Of a DNA stretch of 10,876 nt, positions 1 through 5,707 are shown piece after piece. Source of the stretch: Thermoplasmatota archaeon (lineage in GTDB: Archaea > Thermoplasmatota > E2 > JACPAO01 > JAHFTW01); NCBI GenBank assembly GCA_028289805.1, contig JANQNI010000012.1, positions 1 to 10,876 of the forward strand, in the 5' to 3' direction. Under the pieces are notes generated by a model, which worked only from the letters and a program-made list of their open reading frames with translations, did no database searches and was not told where the DNA came from. The position numbers and the translations under genes were made by a program. Within the stretch, counting starts at the first letter, position 1, and each line of letters begins with the position of its first letter.

Positions 1-145
1 AACCCGCGACTCGCTCGAAGGAACCCCGCAAGCCGCTCGCGTCCCGGCAAGGCAGCCCGGGGGGCTACGAAAGGGGACGTGGCGAGGGGAGTGGGAAGAG
101 GAGGGTCAGGGAGGAACGACGGGGAAGGGCGGTCCAAGCTCAAGC
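1..145. other. Non-coding flank downstream of the archaellin gene
   Basis: I see no convincing gene here. Read in the direction of the archaellin gene (minus strand), the stretch from about 135 down to 60 is strongly pyrimidine-rich, with C runs broken by short T runs. It lies directly after the archaellin stop and may be its 3' untranslated region and termination zone. A short tandem CAAGCT CAAGCT lies beside the stop codon. Confidence 0.4.
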
Positions 146-754
146 TCAAATGAGCTCGATGACCGTCTTGGTGCCGTAGCTGTTGGGCGTGCTGAAGCCG
201 GCGCTGACGGAGTTGCCGACCTCGGGGATCAGCACGATGCGCACGTCCTCGCGGGGATCGAACTCGGTGCTGGAGAGGTCGAGGGCGATGTCGATGCGCA
301 CCAAGTCACCGGCCGTCATCACGGGGTTGCTGGCACTGAAGGAACTGTCGGCGTCGCGCAGGGCGGAGGCGGTGTTCTCCGTGCTGCTGGTGGCACTGCT
401 GCTGTAGCTGTACGTGTTCAGGCTCGTCGAGTTGCTCACCTGGATCTTCACCTGACTCAGGTCCACCTCGGCAGCACCGGGCGCCAGCGTCACGTAGATC
501 TCCAGGTCGTCGAGGCCGCCGGAGGCGCTGTCGCGCTTGCCGACGACCGACTCCACGTTCAGGTTGCTGCTGACCTGCTCGGTCGCGTCCTGGCCGGTCC
601 GGCTGGAACGCTCCTGTAGGTCGCTGCTCGTACTGATGAGCACGCCCGCCGCGATGGCGGCCACGAGCACGGTGGCGATGAACACGATCATCGTACCGAT
701 ACCCACCTGGGCGGACTCGTCCTTCTCTATGGCTTGTCTGCGGCGGGATTCCAT
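146..754 (-). CDS. Archaellin (archaeal flagellin), major-type
   Basis: This is a structural subunit of the archaellum filament, exported as a preprotein, trimmed by the prearchaellin peptidase and assembled at the cell surface. The 202-residue product has a charged class III leader (residues 1-15, ending DESA), then QVGIGTMIVFIA and a hydrophobic helix to about residue 40, followed by SSRTGQDATEQVSSNLNVES, all typical of archaellins; cleavage is expected after Ala15. The rest is a Ser/Thr-rich beta domain with one N-S-T sequon. The ATG at 754 is chosen because AGGTGAT (758-764), matching the archaeal anti-Shine-Dalgarno, lies 3 bases before it; the frame stays open 11 codons further upstream but that part lacks leader character. 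It is the last gene of the minus-strand cluster seen here; other archaellum genes, if present, lie outside the window. The family call is firm, but which archaellin type (FlaA or FlaB) cannot be told. Confidence 0.95.
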   Translation of the reverse strand: MESRRRQAIEKDESAQVGIGTMIVFIATVLVAAIAAGVLISTSSDLQERSSRTGQDATEQVSSNLNVESVVGKRDSASGGLDDLEIYVTLAPGAAEVDLSQVKIQVSNSTSLNTYSYSSSATSSTENTASALRDADSSFSASNPVMTAGDLVRIDIALDLSSTEFDPREDVRIVLIPEVGNSVSAGFSTPNSYGTKTVIELI

Positions 755-793
755 GGAATCACCTGCTCCCCTGTTCGACCAAGACACACAAAG

Positions 794-815
794 ACCCCCA
801 CGACGGAGGGGGGGT
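794..815 (-). terminator. Hairpin with T-rich tail between the two archaellin genes
   Basis: Six-base arms ACCCCC (794-799) and GGGGGT (810-815) flank a 10-base loop. In the minus direction the hairpin is followed by a T-rich run (TCTTTGTGTGTCTT, 793-780). It could partly terminate or process the transcript after the archaellin-like gene, or the T-rich run could act as a weak TATA element for the archaellin gene starting at 754. The structure is seen in the sequence; either role is inference. Confidence 0.35.
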
Positions 816-847
816 TGGGACCAGGGGCGAAGGGGCCGCGTCCGCTG

Positions 848-1441
848 CTACCCCAGGGACAGAGGGAGGATGCTCCCCCCGGCGCTGGCGGGGACGCGCC
901 CCTGCACGGGGGGCGCCTCCGCCCCGCTGCCCATCCAGCGCACCACGAAGGTGTCCCCCGGCACCAGGGCCAGGTCCGAGTCCGCCAACGGCACCACCAA
1001 CTCCACCAGGTCACCGCGCCCCAGGCTCGGCGCGGACGACGTGGCGCTGCCGTCGTCGTCCCGCTGCACCACCACCTCGATGCCACCGCCGTAGCGGAAG
1101 CCAACCCCTTCCTGGAACCGCTCCACCCGCAACTCCAGGCCGGCCAGGTCCAGGGAGCCAGCGTCGACGCCCACGTACAGGTGCAGGGACTCCACCACCC
1201 CGTCCGCCGCGACCGCGTGGCTGGCGTGCACCACCGGCTTGCCCGCGACGTCCGTGGCCGCGTCCGCCGTCTGCGACGAGGCGCTGCCCAGGGTCTGCGT
1301 CCCGTACACCATCAACCCCGCGGCCGCCACGGATGCGACGATGCCCACCAGGACGACCGCCACCGCCAGCGCGGGGCCCTTGTCGCGGCGCACGCCCTTC
1401 CGCTCGAGGGCGCGGGCGCTCCGGTTGGCGTGGCGCGGCAT
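848..1441 (-). CDS. Diverged archaellin-like (class III signal) protein
   Basis: This 197-residue protein has a basic N-terminus (residues 1-22, RRDKG at the end), a hydrophobic helix from about residue 23 to 47, then SSQTADAATDVAGKPVV, which lines up with the SSRTGQDATEQVSSNLNV segment of the neighbouring archaellin. Later blocks also correspond: LHLYVGVDAGSLDL with LEIYVTLAPGAAEVDL, and GDLVELVV with GDLVRIDI. It is therefore most likely a paralogue of the archaellin, perhaps a minor filament or basal subunit. It lacks the V-G-I-G-T motif after the cleavage point, and proline follows the expected Gly (KG-P), so processing may differ. An ArlF/ArlG-type stator protein or an archaeal pilin is a less likely alternative. 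The ATG start lies 10 bases after the stop of the RHH gene with no strong ribosome-binding site, which suggests translational coupling. Confidence 0.75.
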   Translation of the reverse strand: MPRHANRSARALERKGVRRDKGPALAVAVVLVGIVASVAAAGLMVYGTQTLGSASSQTADAATDVAGKPVVHASHAVAADGVVESLHLYVGVDAGSLDLAGLELRVERFQEGVGFRYGGGIEVVVQRDDDGSATSSAPSLGRGDLVELVVPLADSDLALVPGDTFVVRWMGSGAEAPPVQGRVPASAGGSILPLSLG

Positions 1442-1451
1442 GGAGTCCGGT

Positions 1452-1688
1452 TCAGGCGTCCTTCCCGGCGTCCTTCGATCCCTGAGCGCCCGGAGACGCT
1501 TCGGGTTCGGCTTCCTCGGGATAGTGCTTCTGGAAGTAGGCGTCCAGCGCCTCCTCCATGGTACGGCTGAGGGACTGACCCGTCAGGAGACGGTGGCGAT
1601 GCAGTTGCAGGTGGGTCGACAGAGGAACATGCACCTTGAACTCACGGAGGCGATCGAGGTCTTGGTTCCCATCCCATTTGTCCGGCAT
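1452..1688 (-). CDS. Small ribbon-helix-helix DNA-binding protein (first of a pair)
   Basis: The 78-residue protein has the layout of an RHH (CopG/Arc-like) dimeric DNA-binding protein: a strand at residues 16-22 (EFKVHVP), a first helix at about 23-36, a turn (GQS), a second helix at 40-54 (LSRTMEEALDAYFQKH), and a polar tail of about 24 residues. It aligns over about 45 residues with the divergently transcribed protein at 2061-2258. The ATG at 1688 is chosen because GGAGGA (1696-1701) lies 7 bases before it; the same frame is open far upstream to 2036, but that part is proline/glycine-rich low-complexity sequence with no family character. It precedes the archaellin-like gene by 10 bases, so it probably shares its transcript and may regulate it. 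The fold call is by pattern; the target DNA is not known. Confidence 0.8.
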   Translation of the reverse strand: MPDKWDGNQDLDRLREFKVHVPLSTHLQLHRHRLLTGQSLSRTMEEALDAYFQKHYPEEAEPEASPGAQGSKDAGKDA

Positions 1689-1727
1689 TGAGGCGTCCTC
1701 CGACACAGACGAACCTCCCCCGCAGAC

Positions 1728-1735
1728 GGTATAAG
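1728..1735 (-). promoter_or_regulatory. Candidate TATA box for the RHH-archaellin operon
   Basis: Read on the minus strand this is CTTATACC, one of the few AT-rich spots in a very GC-rich stretch. It lies about 44 bases before the ATG at 1688, so initiation about 25 bases downstream would fall near 1705-1708, just ahead of the GGAGGA ribosome-binding site. The spacing fits an archaeal TATA element with a short leader. Confidence 0.5.
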
Positions 1736-1755
1736 ACCCTGTCTCAAGGCCGCTT

Positions 1756-1799
1756 GGGGGGTCGGGGGGGAGGGGGGCTCCCTCCAGGAGGACGCCCCC
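1756..1799. other. G-run cluster followed by a C-rich hairpin arm
   Basis: Runs of 6, 7 and 6 G residues at 1756-1761, 1764-1770 and 1772-1777 are separated by only TC and A. GGGGGC (1773-1778) can pair with GCCCCC (1794-1799), with CCT/AGG (1781-1783 and 1789-1791) inside. The plus strand could thus form either a G-quadruplex or a hairpin. It sits between the two divergent RHH genes, upstream of the candidate TATA box at 1728-1735. Confidence 0.5.
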
Positions 1800-1909
1800 G
1801 ACCCGCCGTACCCCCAGACCCCCACGGTCCCCGCTGGCCGGCGACCGGGGCGGCGCAGGCCCGCACATCCCTGCCGCCCGAAGGGGAAGACCGCCCCCCA
1901 GGGCCTCGG

Positions 1910-1939
1910 TATATGGACATTGTGGGGTCCGGTCATATA
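1910..1939. promoter_or_regulatory. Inverted TATATG/CATATA pair in the divergent intergenic region
   Basis: TATATG (1910-1915) and CATATA (1934-1939) are inverted copies in otherwise GC-rich sequence; the flanks GGAC (1915-1918) and GTCC (1927-1930) extend the symmetry imperfectly. The left copy could be a TATA box for the plus-strand RHH gene at 2061, giving a leader of more than 100 bases; the right copy could serve minus-strand transcription. The symmetry could also mark an operator. I infer a regulatory role only from position. Confidence 0.35.
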
Positions 1940-2060
1940 GGGCCAAACGACCGAGAACGGTTTGTGCTGCGGCACCCGAACGGACCAACGTCCGGGGGTC
2001 GCGCCGGCCCTGGGGGCCTGCAAACGCACCGAACACACAGACCGACGAAGGTGAACGACC

Positions 2061-2258
2061 ATGATGACGACCGACGACCTAATGGGCATCAAGAAACCGG
2101 ACATGAACGAGATGAAGGAGGTCAAGGTGAAACTCCCCGTCCGGCAACTCCTGAAGCTCCACTACATGAAGCTGACCAGCAGCCGCACCTTCAGCGACGT
2201 GGTCAGCGAGGCCCTGGCCGACTACTTCAGCAGCCACGAGTCCCGCCCCGAGGCGTGA
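2061..2258 (+). CDS. Small ribbon-helix-helix DNA-binding protein (second of a pair)
   Basis: This 65-residue protein has the strand KEVKVKLP (19-26), a first helix (27-39, RQLLKLHYMKLTS), a turn at SRTF and a second helix (44-57, FSDVVSEALADYF), the compact RHH layout. It matches the minus-strand RHH protein at 1452-1688 in shape and many residues, including the V-x-V/L-P strand end, a leucine-rich first helix and the EALxxYF signature of the second helix, so the two are paralogues. RHH proteins bind DNA as dimers, so homo- or heterodimers on the shared intergenic region are possible. AAGGTGA at 2048-2054 supports the ATG at 2061; ATG 2064 immediately follows and cannot be excluded. Its 3' part overlaps, on the opposite strand, the open frame that runs on from the ubiquitin-like gene, but that part of the other frame looks non-coding. 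Confidence 0.8.
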   Translation: MMTTDDLMGIKKPDMNEMKEVKVKLPVRQLLKLHYMKLTSSRTFSDVVSEALADYFSSHESRPEA

Positions 2259-2834
2259 AGCAGGACCAGGCCCCCGAACCTCGCCCCGTTCCCTCCCCTC
2301 TGCCCCTGTCCCATTCCGACCCCCCTCCCCCTCACAGTCCCATCCCTCCACCCCCTCGACCTCCCTTTGAACCTGGACGACCCCGACCGGACCCGGCGTC
2401 GTCCCGCCCCGACCCCGCCTCCGGCGCATGGTGGTGTCGGGGCGAACCCCTCGGCCTTTCCACTGGCCTTGGCCCTTGATGCTTCCCGTCCACCGAAACG
2501 GCGTGGCGGGGCGAAGGGAGACCTTGGCGTCCCGGACGCGCTGGATCTCGTTGCGGATGCGGTTGCGGGTGACCTGCGAAATCTCCCGCGTGGGGGCACC
2601 TCCTTCGGGGTCCTTGGAGATGGCCTTGATGGAGTCCCCGTCCTGGACTCCGCTCTGCTTCAGCGCTTTGCGGGGCTCCAACTGCTTGCCGTTGTGCATG
2701 AGGCCGATGCTCTCCGGGCTGATGCCTTGGGAGTCGGCCACATCCCGAATCAGGTCCTGGACCCGCTGCGTGGGCTGCACATCCAGCCCCGTCTCTTCCG
2801 CGTATCCTGCCGCGCTGCTTGCCTTCACATTCAT
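2079..2834 (-). CDS. Ubiquitin-like protein with apparent truncated E2-like segment
   Basis: Residues 1-79 read as a ubiquitin-like beta-grasp domain. Against ubiquitin, GLDVQPTQRVQDLI matches the second strand and first helix, GISP matches GIPP, NGKQLE matches AGKQLE, and the domain ends in Gly78-Gly79 at the position of ubiquitin's terminal Gly-Gly. Residues 89-127 then resemble the first helix and first strands of an E2 (UBC) fold: RNRIRNEIQRV, then FRWTGSIKG, comparable to FHWQATIMG in human UBE2D. After residue about 127 (base 2455) the frame turns into Arg/Gly-rich low-complexity sequence and runs antisense through the RHH gene to 2079; no catalytic-cysteine region or Y-P-x-x-P-P segment appears in any minus frame. 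The gene may thus be a broken ubiquitin-E2 fusion, or a ubiquitin-like protein with an unrelated tail. ATG 2834 is chosen because the domain begins there; no strong ribosome-binding site is seen, but a TATA-like palindrome lies 25 bases upstream, as for a leaderless message. Confidence 0.6.
   Translation of the reverse strand: MNVKASSAAGYAEETGLDVQPTQRVQDLIRDVADSQGISPESIGLMHNGKQLEPRKALKQSGVQDGDSIKAISKDPEGGAPTREISQVTRNRIRNEIQRVRDAKVSLRPATPFRWTGSIKGQGQWKGRGVRPDTTMRRRRGRGGTTPGPVGVVQVQREVEGVEGWDCEGEGGRNGTGAEGRERGEVRGPGPASRLGAGLVAAEVVGQGLADHVAEGAAAGQLHVVELQELPDGEFHLDLLHLVHVRFLDAH
2259..2455. other. C-rich pyrimidine tract after the RHH gene
   Basis: On the plus strand about 90 bases (roughly 2280-2370) are almost purely C and T with C runs of up to six. 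I see no convincing protein in any frame. It lies between the plus-strand RHH gene and the recognisable end of the minus-strand ubiquitin-like gene. It may be the RHH gene's 3' untranslated region and termination zone, or the decayed remainder of the ubiquitin-like/E2-like gene. Confidence 0.5.
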
Positions 2835-2852
2835 GGTCGTCACGGCTCCGAG

Positions 2853-2868
2853 CCCCTCATAAGAGGGG
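2853..2868 (-). promoter_or_regulatory. Palindrome enclosing a TATA-like box, ubiquitin-like gene
   Basis: The minus strand reads CCCCTC-TTAT-GAGGGG, two perfect six-base arms around TTAT. Its centre is about 26 bases before the ATG at 2834, where an archaeal TATA box for a leaderless transcript would sit. A protein bound to the palindrome would compete with TBP, so it is a candidate operator. The symmetry is seen; the role is inferred. Confidence 0.45.
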
Positions 2869-2962
2869 TTGAAGGCAAGGAATCCAGAGTGGTACTTAGA
2901 CCGCTCACGCGGACCGCAGAGAAACGGGGATTCTATCGCGGAGAAAATCGATGGCCCACGGG

Positions 2963-3847
2963 CTAGGTTGGAATCTCGGTGACCAAGAACCCTGGCGGCG
3001 TGACTGGGATTCCGGCCCCGTAGCCCCATACGTGCATCTGGCGTCCGTAGCCAACAGCATCAACGCTCACCGTGAGCGCCTCGGGGGCCAAGACCACGAC
3101 CCGACCCTCCGACAGGCACGCCATGCAACTCACGTCCAGCTCGCCCTGGAGTGATTCCTCGTAGGTCCCAGAGTCGGAACGGATTGTGAGCGTCCCAGCA
3201 CCCGCATTCGAGTACACGTACCGCAGCACCAGCAGAGTAGGCACCGGGGCCTCGGACTCCCAAGAGTCCCCCACCGAGGCTGAAACGGCGGCCGTGGTGG
3301 CATGCGCGCCACCACTCATGTCGCCCATCCGGAATCCGGTTGCGGCTTGCTCGTCCAGAACACGAAGCGATTTTACGCACGGCGCCTCCAGTCGAATGCT
3401 CACGTCTTCGGTAGTGTTGAACCAGATGATAGCCAGATAGCCGCCGGCGTCTCCGAGCGTGAAATTGGCATAGTTGACGATTGTTGGGCCGGGGAGGAGG
3501 GCTGGCGTCTCGACGCGGTCTTCGCCCACGCCGACGTTGACCGCGCCGGGCGCTGTAAGGTCTTTGGCGCCGTCAAATTCCAAGCCACCATACAGTTGCG
3601 TGACGGCCCATTCGCTGCTGACGTGGAGGATGCTGACGGGGTTGTAGTGGGTGGTGTTCCAGTGGTGGCGAACCGACCCAACCAGTGGCCCGCAGAAGGG
3701 TGGCACCGCCACGAGGACGGCTGAAGACCGCTCTGTGCTCTCATGCACGAATGGTCCCCCTTGTGTCGGCGGTGGGGCGTCATTGTCGGGGGCGCCGATG
3801 CATCCGCTGGTCATCGCGGCGGCGATCACCAGGACGACAAGACGCAT
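2963..3847 (-). CDS. Secreted lipoprotein of unknown function
   Basis: The 294-residue protein starts MRLVVLVIAAAMTSGC, a short lipoprotein signal with lipobox TSGC and the modified cysteine at residue 16, followed by an Asp/Pro-rich linker. The mature part is rich in Thr, Ser, Val and Gly with predicted beta character and N-x-T sequons (NTT, NFT), so it is probably a membrane-anchored surface protein. Cysteines appear in PPFCG, APCVK and a C-M-A-C pair near the C-terminus. I recognise no family. The ATG at 3847 is taken because the lipobox lies at the expected distance; the frame extends 34 codons upstream without signal character. There is no ribosome-binding site at that start, and an AT-rich CAAAAGCTTT about 25 bases upstream suggests a leaderless transcript. 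Codon use is less GC-extreme than in the archaellin and HIT genes. Confidence 0.75.
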   Translation of the reverse strand: MRLVVLVIAAAMTSGCIGAPDNDAPPPTQGGPFVHESTERSSAVLVAVPPFCGPLVGSVRHHWNTTHYNPVSILHVSSEWAVTQLYGGLEFDGAKDLTAPGAVNVGVGEDRVETPALLPGPTIVNYANFTLGDAGGYLAIIWFNTTEDVSIRLEAPCVKSLRVLDEQAATGFRMGDMSGGAHATTAAVSASVGDSWESEAPVPTLLVLRYVYSNAGAGTLTIRSDSGTYEESLQGELDVSCMACLSEGRVVVLAPEALTVSVDAVGYGRQMHVWGYGAGIPVTPPGFLVTEIPT

Positions 3848-4074
3848 CAAATCGGGCCAGGGGGACGAAAGCTTTTGAGAGCTTCCCCGAGGACATATGT
3901 CGCAAACGACATCGGTGCAGGCTCGCGGCAAGCCGTTTGCCCTCCCCATGCAGGTTACTCCTTCGAATCCGTTGAATCCGCTCGGGCTGGTTCGCCGCAG
4001 GTGTCCGCGGCCGTGTTAGGAAAAGGAGGATGAGGTTCGGGAGAGGTCATCGGGCCAGTGTGCCTCGGTGGAAT
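3848..4074. other. Intergenic region with candidate terminator and promoter
   Basis: No gene is supported here. In the minus direction after the cysteine-rich protein's stop there is a pyrimidine tract with TTTT (TCATCCTCCTTTTCCTAA, about 4034-4017), a plausible archaeal termination signal. Nearer the lipoprotein start an AT-rich CAAAAGCTTT (about 3868-3877) may be its TATA region. Confidence 0.4.
4017..4034 (-). terminator. Pyrimidine-rich candidate terminator
   Basis: On the minus strand this is a C/T tract containing TTTT, about 40 bases after the stop of the cysteine-rich secreted gene. T-rich tracts end transcription in archaea, so it is a reasonable but unproven terminator. Confidence 0.35.
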
Positions 4075-5019
4075 TCAGGCGCCGCCCTTGAGGTGCACGT
4101 GCACGTCGAAGGCCACGGTGCCACCGCTGATGAGGGAACCGTCCCCATCACCAGAATCAACCACAACGCTGCGGACTTTCTTGCAGGTCCATTCCCACGA
4201 GTCCACAAGGCAGACCTTGGTCACAAGCGTTTTGCAATCGACGGATGCAGAGGGATCGACTGCGGGCAGGACGAGAGCAATAACCTTGATTGTGGCTGCG
4301 TCATCGGTTCCCGCAAACCCATAGGTTGGGCCGTTGCCTTTGAGCTTGTCAAGCGTGCCGGAGGACATTTCTCCTGCTGCAACCTCGTCGGCAGTCGGGT
4401 AACTGAGACCGGCGATGGAGATGCTTCCGCTCGCGGTCCCGGCGCCGGCACCATCGCAGACATCGGCCGCCAGATCCAGACCAATCACTTCCGGCAAGGC
4501 ATCCCAGGCAGTTTCAAGCGTGTCGAGGACCTGACCTTCGACCGCCGCGTCGATGCACCCAGCACCCAGCGACGATGCATCTGACGCTATAGTGCGGAGT
4601 TGGAGTTCGCAGCCCGCAGGCAGTTCGAAGTTGAGGGCCCGGCAGATCGAAACGAGTGTTCCGACATACAAGCCCCGGCAACCATCGTCCTCCGCCCCAA
4701 GGCTCGGTTCGACGGCTGAACCGCTCAGCAGCCTTGTTGCACCCTCGGGCGAGGCCCCCGTCGATGACGTCGAACTTGGGCCGTCGCAAATAGTGTTGGC
4801 TTCAATTACCCGAAGGTAGGCTTCAGCGATGGTCAGACCGCCCGCTTCGGAAGCAAGCGCATCCAATGCGTCGCTGCAGGCTCCCGACCTGCCAGAAACG
4901 TCGCCATAGGATAGCACGGGATCCAGTTCAGCAGCCGAGGGTACTGGCACAGTCGCGAGAGCGAAGATCAGGAGGGCGAACGCCGCGAAGGACGCTCGGC
5001 GAGGGTAGTGTTTGTTCAT
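4075..5019 (-). CDS. Secreted cysteine-rich protein of unknown function
   Basis: The 314-residue protein has a Sec-type signal peptide: basic MNKHYPRR, a hydrophobic stretch of about residues 10-22, and an A-x-A-like site (VPSAA-EL) near residue 30. The mature part holds ten cysteines spread along its length (ACSD, ICDG, GCRG, ICRA, GCEL, GCID, VCDG, DCKT, VCLV, TCKK), an even number consistent with disulfides outside the cell. It is acidic, with many Asp, Ser and Ala residues, and ends in a short His/Lys stretch. I recognise no family. GGAGA at 5027-5031, 7 bases before ATG 5019, supports the start. CATATT (5051-5056) is a candidate TATA box about 34 bases upstream. Prokaryotic secreted proteins rarely carry this many cysteines, so it is notable. 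Confidence 0.75.
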   Translation of the reverse strand: MNKHYPRRASFAAFALLIFALATVPVPSAAELDPVLSYGDVSGRSGACSDALDALASEAGGLTIAEAYLRVIEANTICDGPSSTSSTGASPEGATRLLSGSAVEPSLGAEDDGCRGLYVGTLVSICRALNFELPAGCELQLRTIASDASSLGAGCIDAAVEGQVLDTLETAWDALPEVIGLDLAADVCDGAGAGTASGSISIAGLSYPTADEVAAGEMSSGTLDKLKGNGPTYGFAGTDDAATIKVIALVLPAVDPSASVDCKTLVTKVCLVDSWEWTCKKVRSVVVDSGDGDGSLISGGTVAFDVHVHLKGGA

Positions 5020-5050
5020 GTTGGTTTCTCCGTTCGGTGGTTGGTTGAGG

Positions 5051-5056
5051 AATATG
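5051..5056 (-). promoter_or_regulatory. Candidate TATA box for the cysteine-rich secreted gene
   Basis: The minus strand reads CATATT, centred about 34 bases before the ATG at 5019. Initiation about 25 bases on would fall close to the GGAGA ribosome-binding site, giving a very short leader. Confidence 0.35.
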
Positions 5057-5099
5057 GGGAAGGTTCGGCCTGTTCAGGCCGGAGGGTGCAGCAGCCCGG

Positions 5100-5441
5100 T
5101 TAGCGTTCCCTGGAACCCCCCTGCCTGCTGCTGTCGGTCGCGGCCATCCGTGGGTTCGGTCGTGCCCTGGCCCGACAGATGCCGGGAGGGAGGGGAATCC
5201 AAGCAGCGCCTGGACGCCGAACCAGGGCGTCAGGTTCGGCGATTGGAGTGTCGCATTCGTCCCGGTTCGGGGAATCGATGCCATCGTCAGGTCCAGCCAC
5301 GATGAGGTGGCCACCGCAGCACTCGGGCAGGTACAGGCGCACCGCGCCATCTGTGTCCTGCCAAGCTTCTAGGACGCCGGATTCTAGGCAGGCGAAAACG
5401 AGCCGCATGGGGCGTTCCGTGTTCTCGGGTATGAGATCCAT
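5100..5441 (-). CDS. Hypothetical protein, weak call
   Basis: This 113-residue frame reads sensibly in its first 75 residues (MDLIPENTERPMRLVFACLE, then AWQDTDGAVRLYLPECCGGH) but ends in an Arg/Pro-rich stretch that looks less protein-like. The ATG at 5441 is preferred because AGGTG (5450-5454) lies 8 bases before it. The frame continues upstream through ATG 5552 to a TTG at 5591 with plausible codon use, so the real protein may be up to 163 residues. A Cys-Cys pair (ECCGG) is the only notable motif. I recognise no family, and the gene could be non-functional. It is convergent with nothing and lies behind the secreted-protein gene at 4075-5019 on the same strand order, 80 bases upstream of it. 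Confidence 0.4.
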   Translation of the reverse strand: MDLIPENTERPMRLVFACLESGVLEAWQDTDGAVRLYLPECCGGHLIVAGPDDGIDSPNRDECDTPIAEPDALVRRPGAAWIPLPPGICRARARPNPRMAATDSSRQGGSRER

Positions 5442-5707
5442 CCATGATGCACCTACAGGGAACAGCTTGTGTTCCTTGGACGGCAACCTGCGCGGATCAG
5501 ATGCCTGTTCGCAGGATATGTTGGAGCTAGAATTCTTGTCGAGGGACATCATGTGGGTCTGGTTGGCCTCCAAGCCCCACGCAATGGTCAATCCATCAAG
5601 GAATTAGTGGTACAAAACCCGGCATGTGGCTACACTCCCGTTGGTGAGCTTGACATACCGGACTTTGCTCCACAAACCCCATTACCCATACGTGGGGTTG
5701 ATGGCTG

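Noticed and set aside
131..148. Tandem CAAGCT repeat beside the archaellin stop
   Set aside because: Only two short copies; likely chance.
734..1570. Long plus-strand open frame opposite the archaellin-like gene
   Set aside because: Arg/His/Pro-rich shadow with no motif; the minus-strand frame matches the archaellin.
1689..2036. In-frame upstream extension of the minus-strand RHH gene
   Set aside because: Proline/glycine-rich with no family character, while a strong ribosome-binding site and a TATA-like box support the start at 1688.
2835..3029. In-frame upstream extension of the ubiquitin-like gene
   Set aside because: It would overlap the lipoprotein gene and adds nothing to the domain; ATG 2834 begins at the first strand of the beta-grasp.
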